Of a DNA stretch of 64,000 nucleotides, positions 6,626 through 14,793 are shown piece by piece. The translations under genes were made by a program, and so were the position numbers. Origin of the DNA: Prochlorococcus sp. AG-418-D13 (GTDB lineage Bacteria > Cyanobacteriota > Cyanobacteriia > PCC-6307 > Cyanobiaceae); NCBI GenBank assembly GCA_003214315.1, contig QCLU01000007.1:1-64000 (forward strand), written 5' to 3'. How positions within the stretch are numbered: the stretch's first letter is position 1; every line of letters starts with the position of its first letter. The notes beneath the pieces were generated by a model. That model saw only the letters and a program-made list of their open reading frames with translations. It had not been told where the DNA came from and made no database searches.

Positions 6626-8794
6626 TTAATATCCAAAGTGATTTAACCATTTTTCAAGATATTGATTAGAATTTTCAAAATATTTTTCGTAATTTTTCCA
6701 CTTATCTATTGATGATTTATAAAGTGGTTGAACAACTTGTGAAGATGAGGGAGTATTTATTTTTTCTCTTCTATAAGCTGTATTTCTATAATTTTTAATA
6801 TTCTCATCCCATTTTAAGTCTAAAAAATCCAATATTTTTGAAATATGAGTGTCCAAATTATCTATCAAATCTTCATATTTCGAGGTGATAAAATTCATTT
6901 TTAATTTTGTCCTATAGTCTATCCACATATTCATTGTCAAATCATATATTTCAGAAGCTGATTCTATACTTCGGAAATTTGACATAGCATTATTAGGCTC
7001 AAATGATTGCTGGAAGCACGACAAGACAGTATCGTATGGATTTCTATGGGTAAAAATTATTTTTGAGTTTGGAAATAATAAATTGATGAGAGGTAAGCAA
7101 ACAGTTTGAAATGGAAATTTATCAATCAATATTTTTGCATTTTTTTTATCACAATTTTTTCTCAAAATTTCTAAATAGTAATTTCTTAAGAAATCTAGAT
7201 CTTTAATACTTAATTTATGGAGTTCATCTAGAGAACATTTGAATTTTGATTTTATAACTTGCTCCACAGAATTAATTAGAGGTTTTTCTTCTATAACATC
7301 AATTTCAGGATGACTTCTTAAAATAGTATCAAGCAATGTAGTCCCTGATCTTGGAAATCCAATTAAAAAAACAGGCGAAAATTTATTCTTATTTGAGGTC
7401 TTGTTTTTCACTACAAAATTATTATTATCTAAATTCTTTCTATAGGTCTGAATATAATTTTGGAAAATTTTGGGATTAAAATACCTATACTTTAAATTAA
7501 GTTGACTTTTCTCAAAACATTTAAATGCTTCATCATAATTTTTAACTTTTTCCTCAATAAATGCTCTAAAAGACCAATAAAGGAGATTTGTAGAATGATC
7601 AGTATTTTTTATCCATTCACTAGGTACTTGGTCAATTAAATTTTTTGCTTTAATGAAATCCTTTTCTCTAAAAGAGATTCTAGCTTTAAACATTAATAGT
7701 TCATTAACAATATTTTTATTTTCGTTTAAACTTTCTATCTTGTTTTTTAATTTGCTTATGTTGTTTGTTTTCTCGTAAAGCATAAAAAGATTTCTAAATG
7801 CATAATTATAGTTTTTGTTAATTTCAATTGCACTAAGGAATAATTCTTCAGCCTCTGATAACTTCTCTAGATCAATTTTAATTGACCCCAAATTAACATA
7901 AGCTAACTCAAATTTTGGATCATAAAATATAGCTTTTTCAGTGAATTTTTCTGCTTCAATAAGATCGCCCTGCTTTGATAGAAGAGAACCAAGATTATTA
8001 TAAGCAAGGGAGAAATTTGATTTTAATTTAATAGCTTTTCGATAACATAGTTCTGCATCATTATTATTATTCTTCTTTGTAAGGATATTACCTAAATTGT
8101 TTAGTGCCATTGGCGAAGTTGGATTTATAGTAAGCGCTTTTTTTAAAAATTGCTCTCCTTCATCAATCTTTTCTAAATCATTTAAAACCGCACCTAAATT
8201 AGTTAGTGCTATTTCGTATATGGGATTTATTTCAAGAGCATTTTTCAAGAATTTTTCGGCTTCCTTAAGTTTTCCTAAATCTTTCAGGACGCAGGCTAAA
8301 TTTACTAAAGAATTAATATCTTTTGAATTTATATCTACACTTTTTCTCAAAAATAGCTCTGCCTTTTTAAAATTACCTTCTCCTATGTATATGAGAGCCA
8401 AGTTTGAATATGGTCGTATGTAATTGGGATTTAATTCAATAGCTCTTTTTAAAATTTTTTTTGCGATATCACTTTTACCTTTAATAACTAATACATTCGC
8501 TAAGTTAGGGTATGCTTCCAAACTATTTGGGAATTTTTTTATTGACTCATCGAATAATAATATTGCTTTATCAAATTGCTTTAATTGAGAATAAATGCTT
8601 CCTAAATTATTAAATACCATGGGGTCATAAATTTTATTTTTGATTAAAAAATTATATATTTCTAACGCTTCTTTAATTTTCCCCTTTGAATGCAAAGATA
8701 ATGCATTGGAAATCAATTTATCTTTTTGGAAACTATTGGTTTTTTTTTCTATTGCCTTTTTGTTTGTTTTATTGTTGTTCCCAAATCCTTTCAT
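6626..8794 (-). CDS. TPR-repeat protein with C-terminal sulfotransferase domain
   Basis: 722 aa. Residues about 25-370 are at least nine consecutive 34-residue TPR units with the usual pattern (NLGAVLNDLEKIDEGEQFLK, A-x-xINP). Residues about 470-722 are a sulfotransferase domain. IGFPRSGTTLLDT at about 480 is the 5'-phosphosulfate loop for PAPS, and IIFTHRNPYDTVLS near 580 is the 3'-phosphate site. The fold and motif spacing resemble tyrosylprotein or Sulfotransfer_3-type enzymes. The expected reaction is transfer of sulfate from PAPS to a protein or glycan, with the TPR array binding the acceptor; the substrate is not visible. There is no signal peptide, so it is probably cytosolic. A relative lies at 10325-12142, and the two flank a porin gene. 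Confidence 0.85.
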   Translation of the reverse strand: MKGFGNNNKTNKKAIEKKTNSFQKDKLISNALSLHSKGKIKEALEIYNFLIKNKIYDPMVFNNLGSIYSQLKQFDKAILLFDESIKKFPNSLEAYPNLANVLVIKGKSDIAKKILKRAIELNPNYIRPYSNLALIYIGEGNFKKAELFLRKSVDINSKDINSLVNLACVLKDLGKLKEAEKFLKNALEINPIYEIALTNLGAVLNDLEKIDEGEQFLKKALTINPTSPMALNNLGNILTKKNNNNDAELCYRKAIKLKSNFSLAYNNLGSLLSKQGDLIEAEKFTEKAIFYDPKFELAYVNLGSIKIDLEKLSEAEELFLSAIEINKNYNYAFRNLFMLYEKTNNISKLKNKIESLNENKNIVNELLMFKARISFREKDFIKAKNLIDQVPSEWIKNTDHSTNLLYWSFRAFIEEKVKNYDEAFKCFEKSQLNLKYRYFNPKIFQNYIQTYRKNLDNNNFVVKNKTSNKNKFSPVFLIGFPRSGTTLLDTILRSHPEIDVIEEKPLINSVEQVIKSKFKCSLDELHKLSIKDLDFLRNYYLEILRKNCDKKNAKILIDKFPFQTVCLPLINLLFPNSKIIFTHRNPYDTVLSCFQQSFEPNNAMSNFRSIESASEIYDLTMNMWIDYRTKLKMNFITSKYEDLIDNLDTHISKILDFLDLKWDENIKNYRNTAYRREKINTPSSSQVVQPLYKSSIDKWKNYEKYFENSNQYLEKWLNHFGY

Positions 8795-9145
8795 GCTTTT
8801 GATCTTAATAATTCAGAAACTGTTTTGATTAAACGTAACTTTGAATAACTTATAGTATTGCTTAAAAATCAATAATTCTTGTGAATTTCAACAATAATAT
8901 CTGAAAAATTGTTTTTAGGGACACAAATATTATCGTCACATTTTCAATAATAAATTTTATCCCTTTTCTATAGTTCTCCTCAAACCCCTTTGATACCAAT
9001 TGATCTCGCATATTTAAGATAGTTTTTTTTTGTAAAAGAAATCAAAAAATTAAGTTGCAAGCAAAAAAGTATCTGTTGATACTTGAAATTATGATAATTT
9101 TTACGTTATTTTAAGGTGTACTTTAAATTTCGTGTGAGGAAATTT
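8795..9145. promoter_or_regulatory. Intergenic region upstream of porin 1 with a small hairpin
   Basis: 350 bases between the divergent sulfotransferase gene and porin 1, with no gene seen. A perfect seven-pair hairpin AAGTATC-tgtt-GATACTT lies at 9067-9084, some 60 bases before the porin start. It could lie in the leader or act as an operator. The last bases (gtgtgaggaaattt) carry a GAGGA ribosome site five bases before the ATG, shared with porin 2. Confidence 0.4.
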
Positions 9146-10186
9146 ATGAAGCTTTTTAAGAGCTTACTAGTAGCTCCTGCAACATTAGGCTTACTTGCCC
9201 CTGTTGCTGCGACTGCTAACGAAGTCACTATTAATGACTTCAACGCTGCAGAAGAAATTGCAGTTACAAATAGCCGTATTGACGGTTTAGAAGCTAGATT
9301 CAATAATCTTGAGGCTGGTTCATTCTCAGAAACAACTACAGCATCTTTCGGTGTTGATTTTCTTATTGGTGCTGAAGACGGAGCTTCTTCAGAGGCAGCA
9401 GCATTTGCCTACCAAATGGGTATCGGATTAGAAACCAGTTTTACTGGCGAAGATGCACTTAGCGCAACTATCGATATAGGTGATGGTGCTTCTGGCGCTT
9501 TGGCTTTTGATGATACTACTGATGTACTAACACTTGACGGACTTACATATACATTCCCAGTAGGTGGTTCAACAGTAATGGTTGGTGATTCAACTGACAT
9601 TAGTGCTGTATATACTGGAGCTTGTGCTTACAGTGCCTTCACTGATTACATGGGTAACTGTGGAACAGGAAGTACTGTTGGTGTAGGTGGTAATGGTGTT
9701 ACTGCAGCAATGTCATACGCTTTTGATAGCGGATTCTCATTAGCCGGTGGTATTTCATCTGAAACTACTTCAATTTTGACAGAAGAAGGTTCTGATACTT
9801 TCGGTATTGAAGCTGCATATACTGCAGATTCTTACGGAGTAGCAGTTGCTTATTCTGATGCGGAAGGAACAACTGGATGGGGAATTAACGGTATGTATGC
9901 CTTTGATTTCGCAACATTAAGTGCTGGTTTTGAAACTGTTGATTCTGGTTCATCAGCTGAAGGATTCTTTGTTGGTCTAAGTTTCTCTGAAGTTGGACCT
10001 GGTTCTCTTGACATAGGTATGGGAACAACAGGTAACTTCGCAGATGGTGATACTGAGTACTACACCTACGAAGCATCATACGCTTATCCTGTAAACGATG
10101 GAGTAACAATCACTCCTGGTGTTTACATCGTAGAGGGTGCAACTGACGTAACTGGTGTTGCTGTTAAAACATCATTTAGTTTCTAA
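9146..10186 (+). CDS. Outer-membrane porin, copy 1
   Basis: 346 aa, starting at the ATG at 9146. An upstream in-frame ATG at 9116 is rejected because the GAGGA site at 9136-9140 and the signal peptide (MKLFKSLLVAPATLGLLAPV…ATA) fit 9146 and match porin 2. After a short linker with a coiled-coil-like stretch (SRIDGLEARFNNLEAG), the chain is a Gly/Ala/Thr-rich antiparallel barrel ending in Phe (VKTSFSF), the usual outer-membrane insertion signal. Picocyanobacterial porins of this type normally carry an N-terminal SLH domain; none is seen here. From 9322 on, the sequence is identical to porin 2 except at 9659 (Cys codon TGT against Gly GGT). Confidence 0.85.
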   Translation: MKLFKSLLVAPATLGLLAPVAATANEVTINDFNAAEEIAVTNSRIDGLEARFNNLEAGSFSETTTASFGVDFLIGAEDGASSEAAAFAYQMGIGLETSFTGEDALSATIDIGDGASGALAFDDTTDVLTLDGLTYTFPVGGSTVMVGDSTDISAVYTGACAYSAFTDYMGNCGTGSTVGVGGNGVTAAMSYAFDSGFSLAGGISSETTSILTEEGSDTFGIEAAYTADSYGVAVAYSDAEGTTGWGINGMYAFDFATLSAGFETVDSGSSAEGFFVGLSFSEVGPGSLDIGMGTTGNFADGDTEYYTYEASYAYPVNDGVTITPGVYIVEGATDVTGVAVKTSFSF

Positions 10187-10253
10187 TTAATCTAATTTAA
10201 TTATTAATTAAAATTACACACTTAAAAAGACCTGCCTAATGGCAGGTCTTTTT
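9322..10253 (+). repeat. Near-identical 932-bp direct repeat, copy 1
   Basis: It covers the barrel-coding part of porin 1, the 3' untranslated bases and the terminator. It matches 12442-13373 with a single difference (T9659 against G12779), read line by line. The offset is 3120 bases. Upstream of 9322 the two genes share only a signal-peptide pattern. Confidence 0.97.
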
Positions 10254-10254
10254 T
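10224..10254 (+). terminator. Rho-independent terminator of porin 1
   Basis: Stem aaaaagacctgcc / ggcaggtcttttt with loop taat, followed by a T-run. It lies 37 bases after the porin stop and is copied in porin 2. Confidence 0.92.
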
Positions 10255-10324
10255 ATTGAAAAAAATTTTTAACGTAAAATAAATGTATTATTAATTATAA
10301 AAGTATTATTTCTTTTGAATTAAA

Positions 10325-12142
10325 ATGAAGAAGAATTCATTAGAAATAACAAAATATATTCAAATTGCAAGAAAGAAGCAAAAAGAAGGAAATATATATC
10401 AAGCAAATGAAATTTATAAGAATTTAATTAATCAAAAAATTTATACCTATGATCTACTTATTTCATACGGACTATTTTGTAAAGAGATTAATAATCTAAA
10501 GATTGCAAAAAACTTATTTTTTTTATCTATTAAGAAATATCCATTAAAAATTAATTCATATATATTTCTTGCTGAAATTTTAAGAAAAGAGAATAATATT
10601 AATGATGCTTTAAAAACATTGTATGCGGCAAAAAAAATAGAAAAATTCAATTCTGAAATTGACTATAACCTATCCATCACATTTAAAACTATTCAATCAT
10701 TTAAAGAGGCAATACTTTCTATTGAATCTGCCATAAATCAGAATCCTGATAATCAAATATATCAAATTTTAAAAGCCGATATACTTATCGAATCATCAAA
10801 CAATGAAGATGCAAAAGAATTATTGCTTAATTTGAAATTTCCAAAAGATAGCATATTATTTTTTCAGAGGGAAATTTTACTTTCAAAGATTTTTATTAAT
10901 GAAAAGAAATATAGATTAGCTGAAGAGATTCTTTTGGGATTAAGAAAATTATTTAGTAAAGAGAGAATTTTATACCTTAATCTGAGTGATCTTTATTTCA
11001 AAAATAAAGAATTAGAAAAAGGAATTTTAATTTTGAAAGAAGGCATTACAAATTTTCCAAAATTTATTCCTTTAAAATTTAATTTGGGGATTATGTACAG
11101 AAATTTAGGGTTAATAGAATTATCTATTAAAACGCATTTGGAAATCTTGTTAGATGATCAATTTAATTCAAATAGTTATTATGAATTATCAACTATGTAC
11201 AATTTCTCAAATCATAATAAGCAATTAGAAACTCTTCTAAATATTGAGATAGAAAACCTCTCTCAAAAGGAAAAAATATATTTTTGTTATTCAAAAGCAA
11301 ATGTCTATCATAGTAATAGAGATTTTAAAAAAAGCGCATATTTTCTCAAAATAGCCAATGAAGAAAAACTAAAGTTTCAACCATCTGATATAAAAATAAA
11401 GTTGAATACTGGTGAATACTTCAGGAATTTAAAGATAGATCAGAATTTAAATTTTGATAAAGTAAAAGATAGTAATCGATATTTATTTATTGTTGGGATG
11501 CCTAGGTGTGGAAGTACATTGTTAGAAAGTATTTTAAGTCTTAATCCTGAAGTTAAAGATCTTGGAGAAGTTTCTTTTTTAGAGGAATCTCTTCAGAAAT
11601 CTGATGATTTGCTTGAAGTTAAAAATCTATATAAAGAAAAAGTCATGTTAATCAATTCAAAAAAGAAAATCTTTACAGATAAAAATTTGTTTAACTTTTT
11701 ATATTGTCCAATTATTTATGAATTGTTCCCTAATTCAAGGATTATTCACTGTATTAGAAATCCACTTGATAATATTCTTTCTATTTATAGAACTAACTTT
11801 TTAAATCAAAGTTTTTCAAGTTCGTTAAATGATATTTCTGATTTATATTTGTATCAAATAAATCTCATGAATGAATATAAAAGCAAATTTGGGTCAATCA
11901 TATATAGCTACGATCATGAGAGAGTAATTCAGAATCCTAAAGAAACTATTCATGATTTAATAAATTGGCTTGATTGGGAGTGGAGTGAAAAATATCTCTC
12001 ACCTCAAAAAAATAAAAGAAGTGTATTCACCGCAAGTAGTGCTCAAGTTCGAAAAAAAATAAATTCATACTCTTCAGGTTTTTGGAAAAATTATGAGGAT
12101 TTGTTAGAACCTATTATTGAACTGTTTCCCACGTACAATTAA
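10325..12142 (+). CDS. TPR-like protein with C-terminal sulfotransferase domain, second member
   Basis: 605 aa. Residues about 10-350 form degenerate, very AT-coded TPR-like helical repeats. Residues about 385-605 are a sulfotransferase domain. IVGMPRCGSTLLESILSLNP at about 390 is the PAPS 5'-phosphosulfate loop (PRCGST), and RIIHCIRNPLDNILSIYRTN is the 3'-phosphate region. It shares architecture with the 6626-8794 gene but only low sequence similarity, so it is not a recent duplicate. It stands between the two near-identical porins, in the same direction, 71 bases after the terminator of porin 1. The substrate is unknown; the surface-gene context suggests modification of an envelope component. 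Confidence 0.85.
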   Translation: MKKNSLEITKYIQIARKKQKEGNIYQANEIYKNLINQKIYTYDLLISYGLFCKEINNLKIAKNLFFLSIKKYPLKINSYIFLAEILRKENNINDALKTLYAAKKIEKFNSEIDYNLSITFKTIQSFKEAILSIESAINQNPDNQIYQILKADILIESSNNEDAKELLLNLKFPKDSILFFQREILLSKIFINEKKYRLAEEILLGLRKLFSKERILYLNLSDLYFKNKELEKGILILKEGITNFPKFIPLKFNLGIMYRNLGLIELSIKTHLEILLDDQFNSNSYYELSTMYNFSNHNKQLETLLNIEIENLSQKEKIYFCYSKANVYHSNRDFKKSAYFLKIANEEKLKFQPSDIKIKLNTGEYFRNLKIDQNLNFDKVKDSNRYLFIVGMPRCGSTLLESILSLNPEVKDLGEVSFLEESLQKSDDLLEVKNLYKEKVMLINSKKKIFTDKNLFNFLYCPIIYELFPNSRIIHCIRNPLDNILSIYRTNFLNQSFSSSLNDISDLYLYQINLMNEYKSKFGSIIYSYDHERVIQNPKETIHDLINWLDWEWSEKYLSPQKNKRSVFTASSAQVRKKINSYSSGFWKNYEDLLEPIIELFPTYN

Positions 12143-12161
12143 TTAAATGGCTTAGCAGCTT

Positions 12162-12189
12162 TTGCAATTAATTTATTTTGCACTAAAAT
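12162..12189 (+). promoter_or_regulatory. Possible promoter of porin 2
   Basis: TTGCAA at 12162-12167 and TAAAAT at 12184-12189 with a 16-base spacer, ending 34 bases before the ATG. This is a sigma-70-like match only; it is not conserved upstream of porin 1. Confidence 0.35.
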
Positions 12190-12223
12190 AAGTTGATAAA
12201 ATAATTCTGTGTGAGGAATTTTC

Positions 12224-13306
12224 ATGAAGCTATTCCAGCAATTATTGTTAGCTCCAGCGGCTTTTAGTCTTTTATCACCACTAACCGCTATTGCTTCCGA
12301 AGTTAATCTTGATGCTATTTCTAAATACTCTGAAGATAATTTAGAGATAGATAGAAATTTATTTAAACAAAACTCTCCAAATAATATTTTACTCTCAGGA
12401 GGAGAAGGTTTAGTTGATGATAGCAGTGATATTACTACTGGATTCTCAGAAACAACTACAGCATCTTTCGGTGTTGATTTTCTTATTGGTGCTGAAGACG
12501 GAGCTTCTTCAGAGGCAGCAGCATTTGCCTACCAAATGGGTATCGGATTAGAAACCAGTTTTACTGGCGAAGATGCACTTAGCGCAACTATCGATATAGG
12601 TGATGGTGCTTCTGGCGCTTTGGCTTTTGATGATACTACTGATGTACTAACACTTGACGGACTTACATATACATTCCCAGTAGGTGGTTCAACAGTAATG
12701 GTTGGTGATTCAACTGACATTAGTGCTGTATATACTGGAGCTTGTGCTTACAGTGCCTTCACTGATTACATGGGTAACGGTGGAACAGGAAGTACTGTTG
12801 GTGTAGGTGGTAATGGTGTTACTGCAGCAATGTCATACGCTTTTGATAGCGGATTCTCATTAGCCGGTGGTATTTCATCTGAAACTACTTCAATTTTGAC
12901 AGAAGAAGGTTCTGATACTTTCGGTATTGAAGCTGCATATACTGCAGATTCTTACGGAGTAGCAGTTGCTTATTCTGATGCGGAAGGAACAACTGGATGG
13001 GGAATTAACGGTATGTATGCCTTTGATTTCGCAACATTAAGTGCTGGTTTTGAAACTGTTGATTCTGGTTCATCAGCTGAAGGATTCTTTGTTGGTCTAA
13101 GTTTCTCTGAAGTTGGACCTGGTTCTCTTGACATAGGTATGGGAACAACAGGTAACTTCGCAGATGGTGATACTGAGTACTACACCTACGAAGCATCATA
13201 CGCTTATCCTGTAAACGATGGAGTAACAATCACTCCTGGTGTTTACATCGTAGAGGGTGCAACTGACGTAACTGGTGTTGCTGTTAAAACATCATTTAGT
13301 TTCTAA
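12224..13306 (+). CDS. Outer-membrane porin, copy 2
   Basis: 360 aa. It has a signal peptide (MKLFQQLLLAPAAFSLLSPL…AIAS) and a GAGGA site six bases upstream. Residues about 25-73 form a unique Asn/Asp/Ser-rich linker (SKYSEDNLEIDRNLF) that has no counterpart in porin 1. From residue 74 to the C-terminal Phe it is the same barrel as porin 1, with one change (Gly instead of Cys in YMGNGGTG). The role is passive outer-membrane passage of small solutes, by family. The abrupt switch from unrelated to identical sequence at 12442 argues for gene conversion into an older paralogue, or N-terminal replacement after duplication. Confidence 0.85.
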   Translation: MKLFQQLLLAPAAFSLLSPLTAIASEVNLDAISKYSEDNLEIDRNLFKQNSPNNILLSGGEGLVDDSSDITTGFSETTTASFGVDFLIGAEDGASSEAAAFAYQMGIGLETSFTGEDALSATIDIGDGASGALAFDDTTDVLTLDGLTYTFPVGGSTVMVGDSTDISAVYTGACAYSAFTDYMGNGGTGSTVGVGGNGVTAAMSYAFDSGFSLAGGISSETTSILTEEGSDTFGIEAAYTADSYGVAVAYSDAEGTTGWGINGMYAFDFATLSAGFETVDSGSSAEGFFVGLSFSEVGPGSLDIGMGTTGNFADGDTEYYTYEASYAYPVNDGVTITPGVYIVEGATDVTGVAVKTSFSF

Positions 13307-13373
13307 TTAATCTAATTTAATTATTAATTAAAATTACACACTTAAAAAGACCTGCCTAATGGCAGGTCTTTTT
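12442..13373 (+). repeat. Near-identical 932-bp direct repeat, copy 2
   Basis: Partner of 9322-10253 with a single base difference (G12779). The right end of identity falls inside the T-run of the terminator. Confidence 0.97.
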
Positions 13374-13374
13374 A
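13344..13374 (+). terminator. Rho-independent terminator of porin 2
   Basis: Same stem (gacctgcc/ggcaggtc), loop taat and T-run as the porin 1 terminator. It is part of the duplicated block. Confidence 0.92.
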
Positions 13375-13420
13375 ATAATTATTTTTAATTTGATAAAATT
13401 AAACGAGTTATTTTTTATTA

Positions 13421-13549
13421 ATGACCCCGATATTTAAATGTTTGATTTGTAGAAAAGATATTGAAAGATCTACAAAGACATTTTGGAGTAAAAAAGGTCA
13501 CCTATTATGTTCTACCTGCTTGGACAATATAGATAAAAAGAAAACTTAA
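13421..13549 (+). CDS. Small zinc-ribbon-like protein, 42 aa
   Basis: An ATG frame of 42 codons. Two CxxC pairs (CLIC at residues 7-10 and CSTC at 30-33), 19 residues apart, with Lys/Arg around them (RKDIERSTKTFWSKKGH), fit a treble-clef or ribbon metal site. I know no named family. Such mini-ribbons may bind nucleic acid or a protein partner, but no role can be read here. Confidence 0.6.
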   Translation: MTPIFKCLICRKDIERSTKTFWSKKGHLLCSTCLDNIDKKKT

Positions 13550-13876
13550 ATTGTTAAATTTGAAAAAAATATTTGGATAACAGTAGTTTTTTTTCAACTT
13601 TGCTGCTGTACAGCAAAGAAAAAAGTTATGTTTGCTTACATGAAATTAATAAGGCAAGACCTTTTTTAATTCTTTGGGTCATTAACCAATGATTATTGAA
13701 AATTTGATTTAATCAAGAATAATTTAAAAATAAATAACCTCAATATAATAGGAAGTTAAAGTATAAAACTTATATTCCAAAAATTGAGGTTAGATTTGAT
13801 TAAATTATTTGTGTTGGTTTAATATCGAGTTATTAATGAAGTTAATAACTAAATTTTAAATTCTGGAAAAAAGAAT
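13550..13876. other. Intergenic region with a palindrome
   Basis: No gene is seen. CTTTGCTG-ctgta-CAGCAAAG at 13598-13618 is a perfect eight-pair hairpin. It is flanked by a T-run on the left and an A-run on the right, so the stem can extend past a short bulge. The T-run is not downstream on either strand, so it does not look like a normal intrinsic terminator. Confidence 0.45.
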
Positions 13877-13984
13877 TTAAAACCAACCTGGAATGATTTG
13901 TCCTGTTGTTACATATGCACCAACTGCTGCAACGAAACCTAACATTGCGGCCCAACCATTAAAACGTTCTGCTTCAGGAGTCAT
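13877..13984 (-). CDS. hli: High-light-inducible protein, short form
   Basis: 35 aa. The single helix carries the chlorophyll-a/b-binding signature: E-x2-NGWAAMLGFVAAVGA, then a TGQIIPGW tail. In the family, Hlips bind chlorophyll and carotenoid in the thylakoid, and protect photosystem assembly intermediates under light stress. Picocyanobacteria carry many copies of this minimal form. A sigma-70-like promoter lies about 30 bases upstream, so the gene is probably a single transcript. Confidence 0.92.
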   Translation of the reverse strand: MTPEAERFNGWAAMLGFVAAVGAYVTTGQIIPGWF

Positions 13985-14421
13985 GATAAATAATAAAGTA
14001 TGTATGTAAAACATTGTAACAGGAATTATGAAGCTTTGTAAAGTATTTCTTAGGTTTTTTTGCGAGGTTTCGCTATTTAGTAAAAATTGAGCTTTATTTT
14101 TACAGTATTGTTACAAAAATGTGTTTGCTATGATTTTATTTTTGGTTTGGTAAGTATTAGAAAAAACAATTTCAGTTAATTCACAGCAAGTTAATTGCGG
14201 TTTTAAATAAATTTAAATAGTACTCTCTGCAACTTGATGAGATTTAAAACAATTTTATGTTTTAATTTCCTGGTGATAAATTAAGATTTATTTAGGACAA
14301 ATTTGCTTAAAATTTAACTCAAAACCTTAAATATCTTTAAGCTACAAGATTAATAAGGGGTATTTGAAATTTTGGTTATATTTTCTTTCACTGTTAAGAA
14401 GATAAACTCAATTAAAAAATG
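13985..14421. other. Intergenic region between hli and tRNA-Lys
   Basis: Apart from the hli promoter at 14013-14042, this AT-rich stretch holds no open frame or RNA I can support. It could hide a small RNA, since such gaps next to hli genes and tRNAs are unusually long for this compact genome. That is only a suggestion. Confidence 0.35.
14013..14042 (-). promoter_or_regulatory. Probable hli promoter
   Basis: On the minus strand, TTTACA (14042-14037) and TACAAT (14018-14013) are separated by 18 bases, each one base from the sigma-70 consensus. The -10 box ends 28 bases before the hli ATG, which leaves a leader of about 20 bases. Confidence 0.5.
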
Positions 14422-14493
14422 TGGGTCGCCTGAGATTCGAACTCAGGACCAGCCGGTTAAAAGCCGGATGCTCTACCGCTGAGCTAGCGACCC
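14422..14493 (-). tRNA. tRNA-Lys (TTT)
   Basis: The reverse complement gives acceptor GGGTCGC/GCGACCC with discriminator A, D arm AGCTCAGCGGTAGAGC, anticodon stem CCGGC/GCCGG-type with loop CTTTTAA (anticodon TTT), and T arm GAGTTCGAATC. No CCA is encoded. Together with tRNA-Pro at 473-546 it brackets the surface-gene region. Confidence 0.97.
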
Positions 14494-14670
14494 ATTTTGT
14501 AAAATCGAGTACATATGAAATTATCCCTTTTTAAGGTAAAAAAAACAACTTTTTATCTCAAGTTGAACAATAGAAAAACAATTCTTAACTTATAAGATAA
14601 AAAATTAAAATTTCTCTCTAAATTTACAGTTAAAAGTTAAAATGATTTAATACATAATCGAATTTCTAAA

Positions 14671-14787
14671 ATGCTCAGAACAATCGTAGTTTTTGCCCCA
14701 ATTATCGCTGCTTTAGCTTGGGTTGTGTTTAATATACAAAAACCAGCAAGAGAGCAATTCAATAGAGATTTTTTGGGGAAGGATTAA
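14671..14787 (+). CDS. psbY: Photosystem II protein PsbY
   Basis: 38 aa with one membrane helix ([19 protein letters not shown]) followed by a polar tail ([16 protein letters not shown]). This matches the cyanobacterial PsbY pattern R-x-LVVL-P-x-x-A-x-W-x-x-FNI. It is a peripheral small subunit of photosystem II in the thylakoid, near cytochrome b559. It lies six bases before the trmFO start. Confidence 0.85.
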   Translation: MLRTIVVFAPIIAALAWVVFNIQKPAREQFNRDFLGKD

Positions 14788-14793
14788 TCCAAT

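Noticed and set aside
9409-9600. Antisense open frame inside both porin copies (again at 12529-12720)
   Set aside because: It is the mirror of Gly/Thr/Ser-rich porin codons and is duplicated only because the DNA is duplicated. It has no start signal or domain.
473-14493. A single mobile element spanning from tRNA-Pro to tRNA-Lys
   Set aside because: apt lies inside as a normal core gene, and I found no tRNA-Lys repeat or integrase. Only the left 5 kb shows repeat structure.
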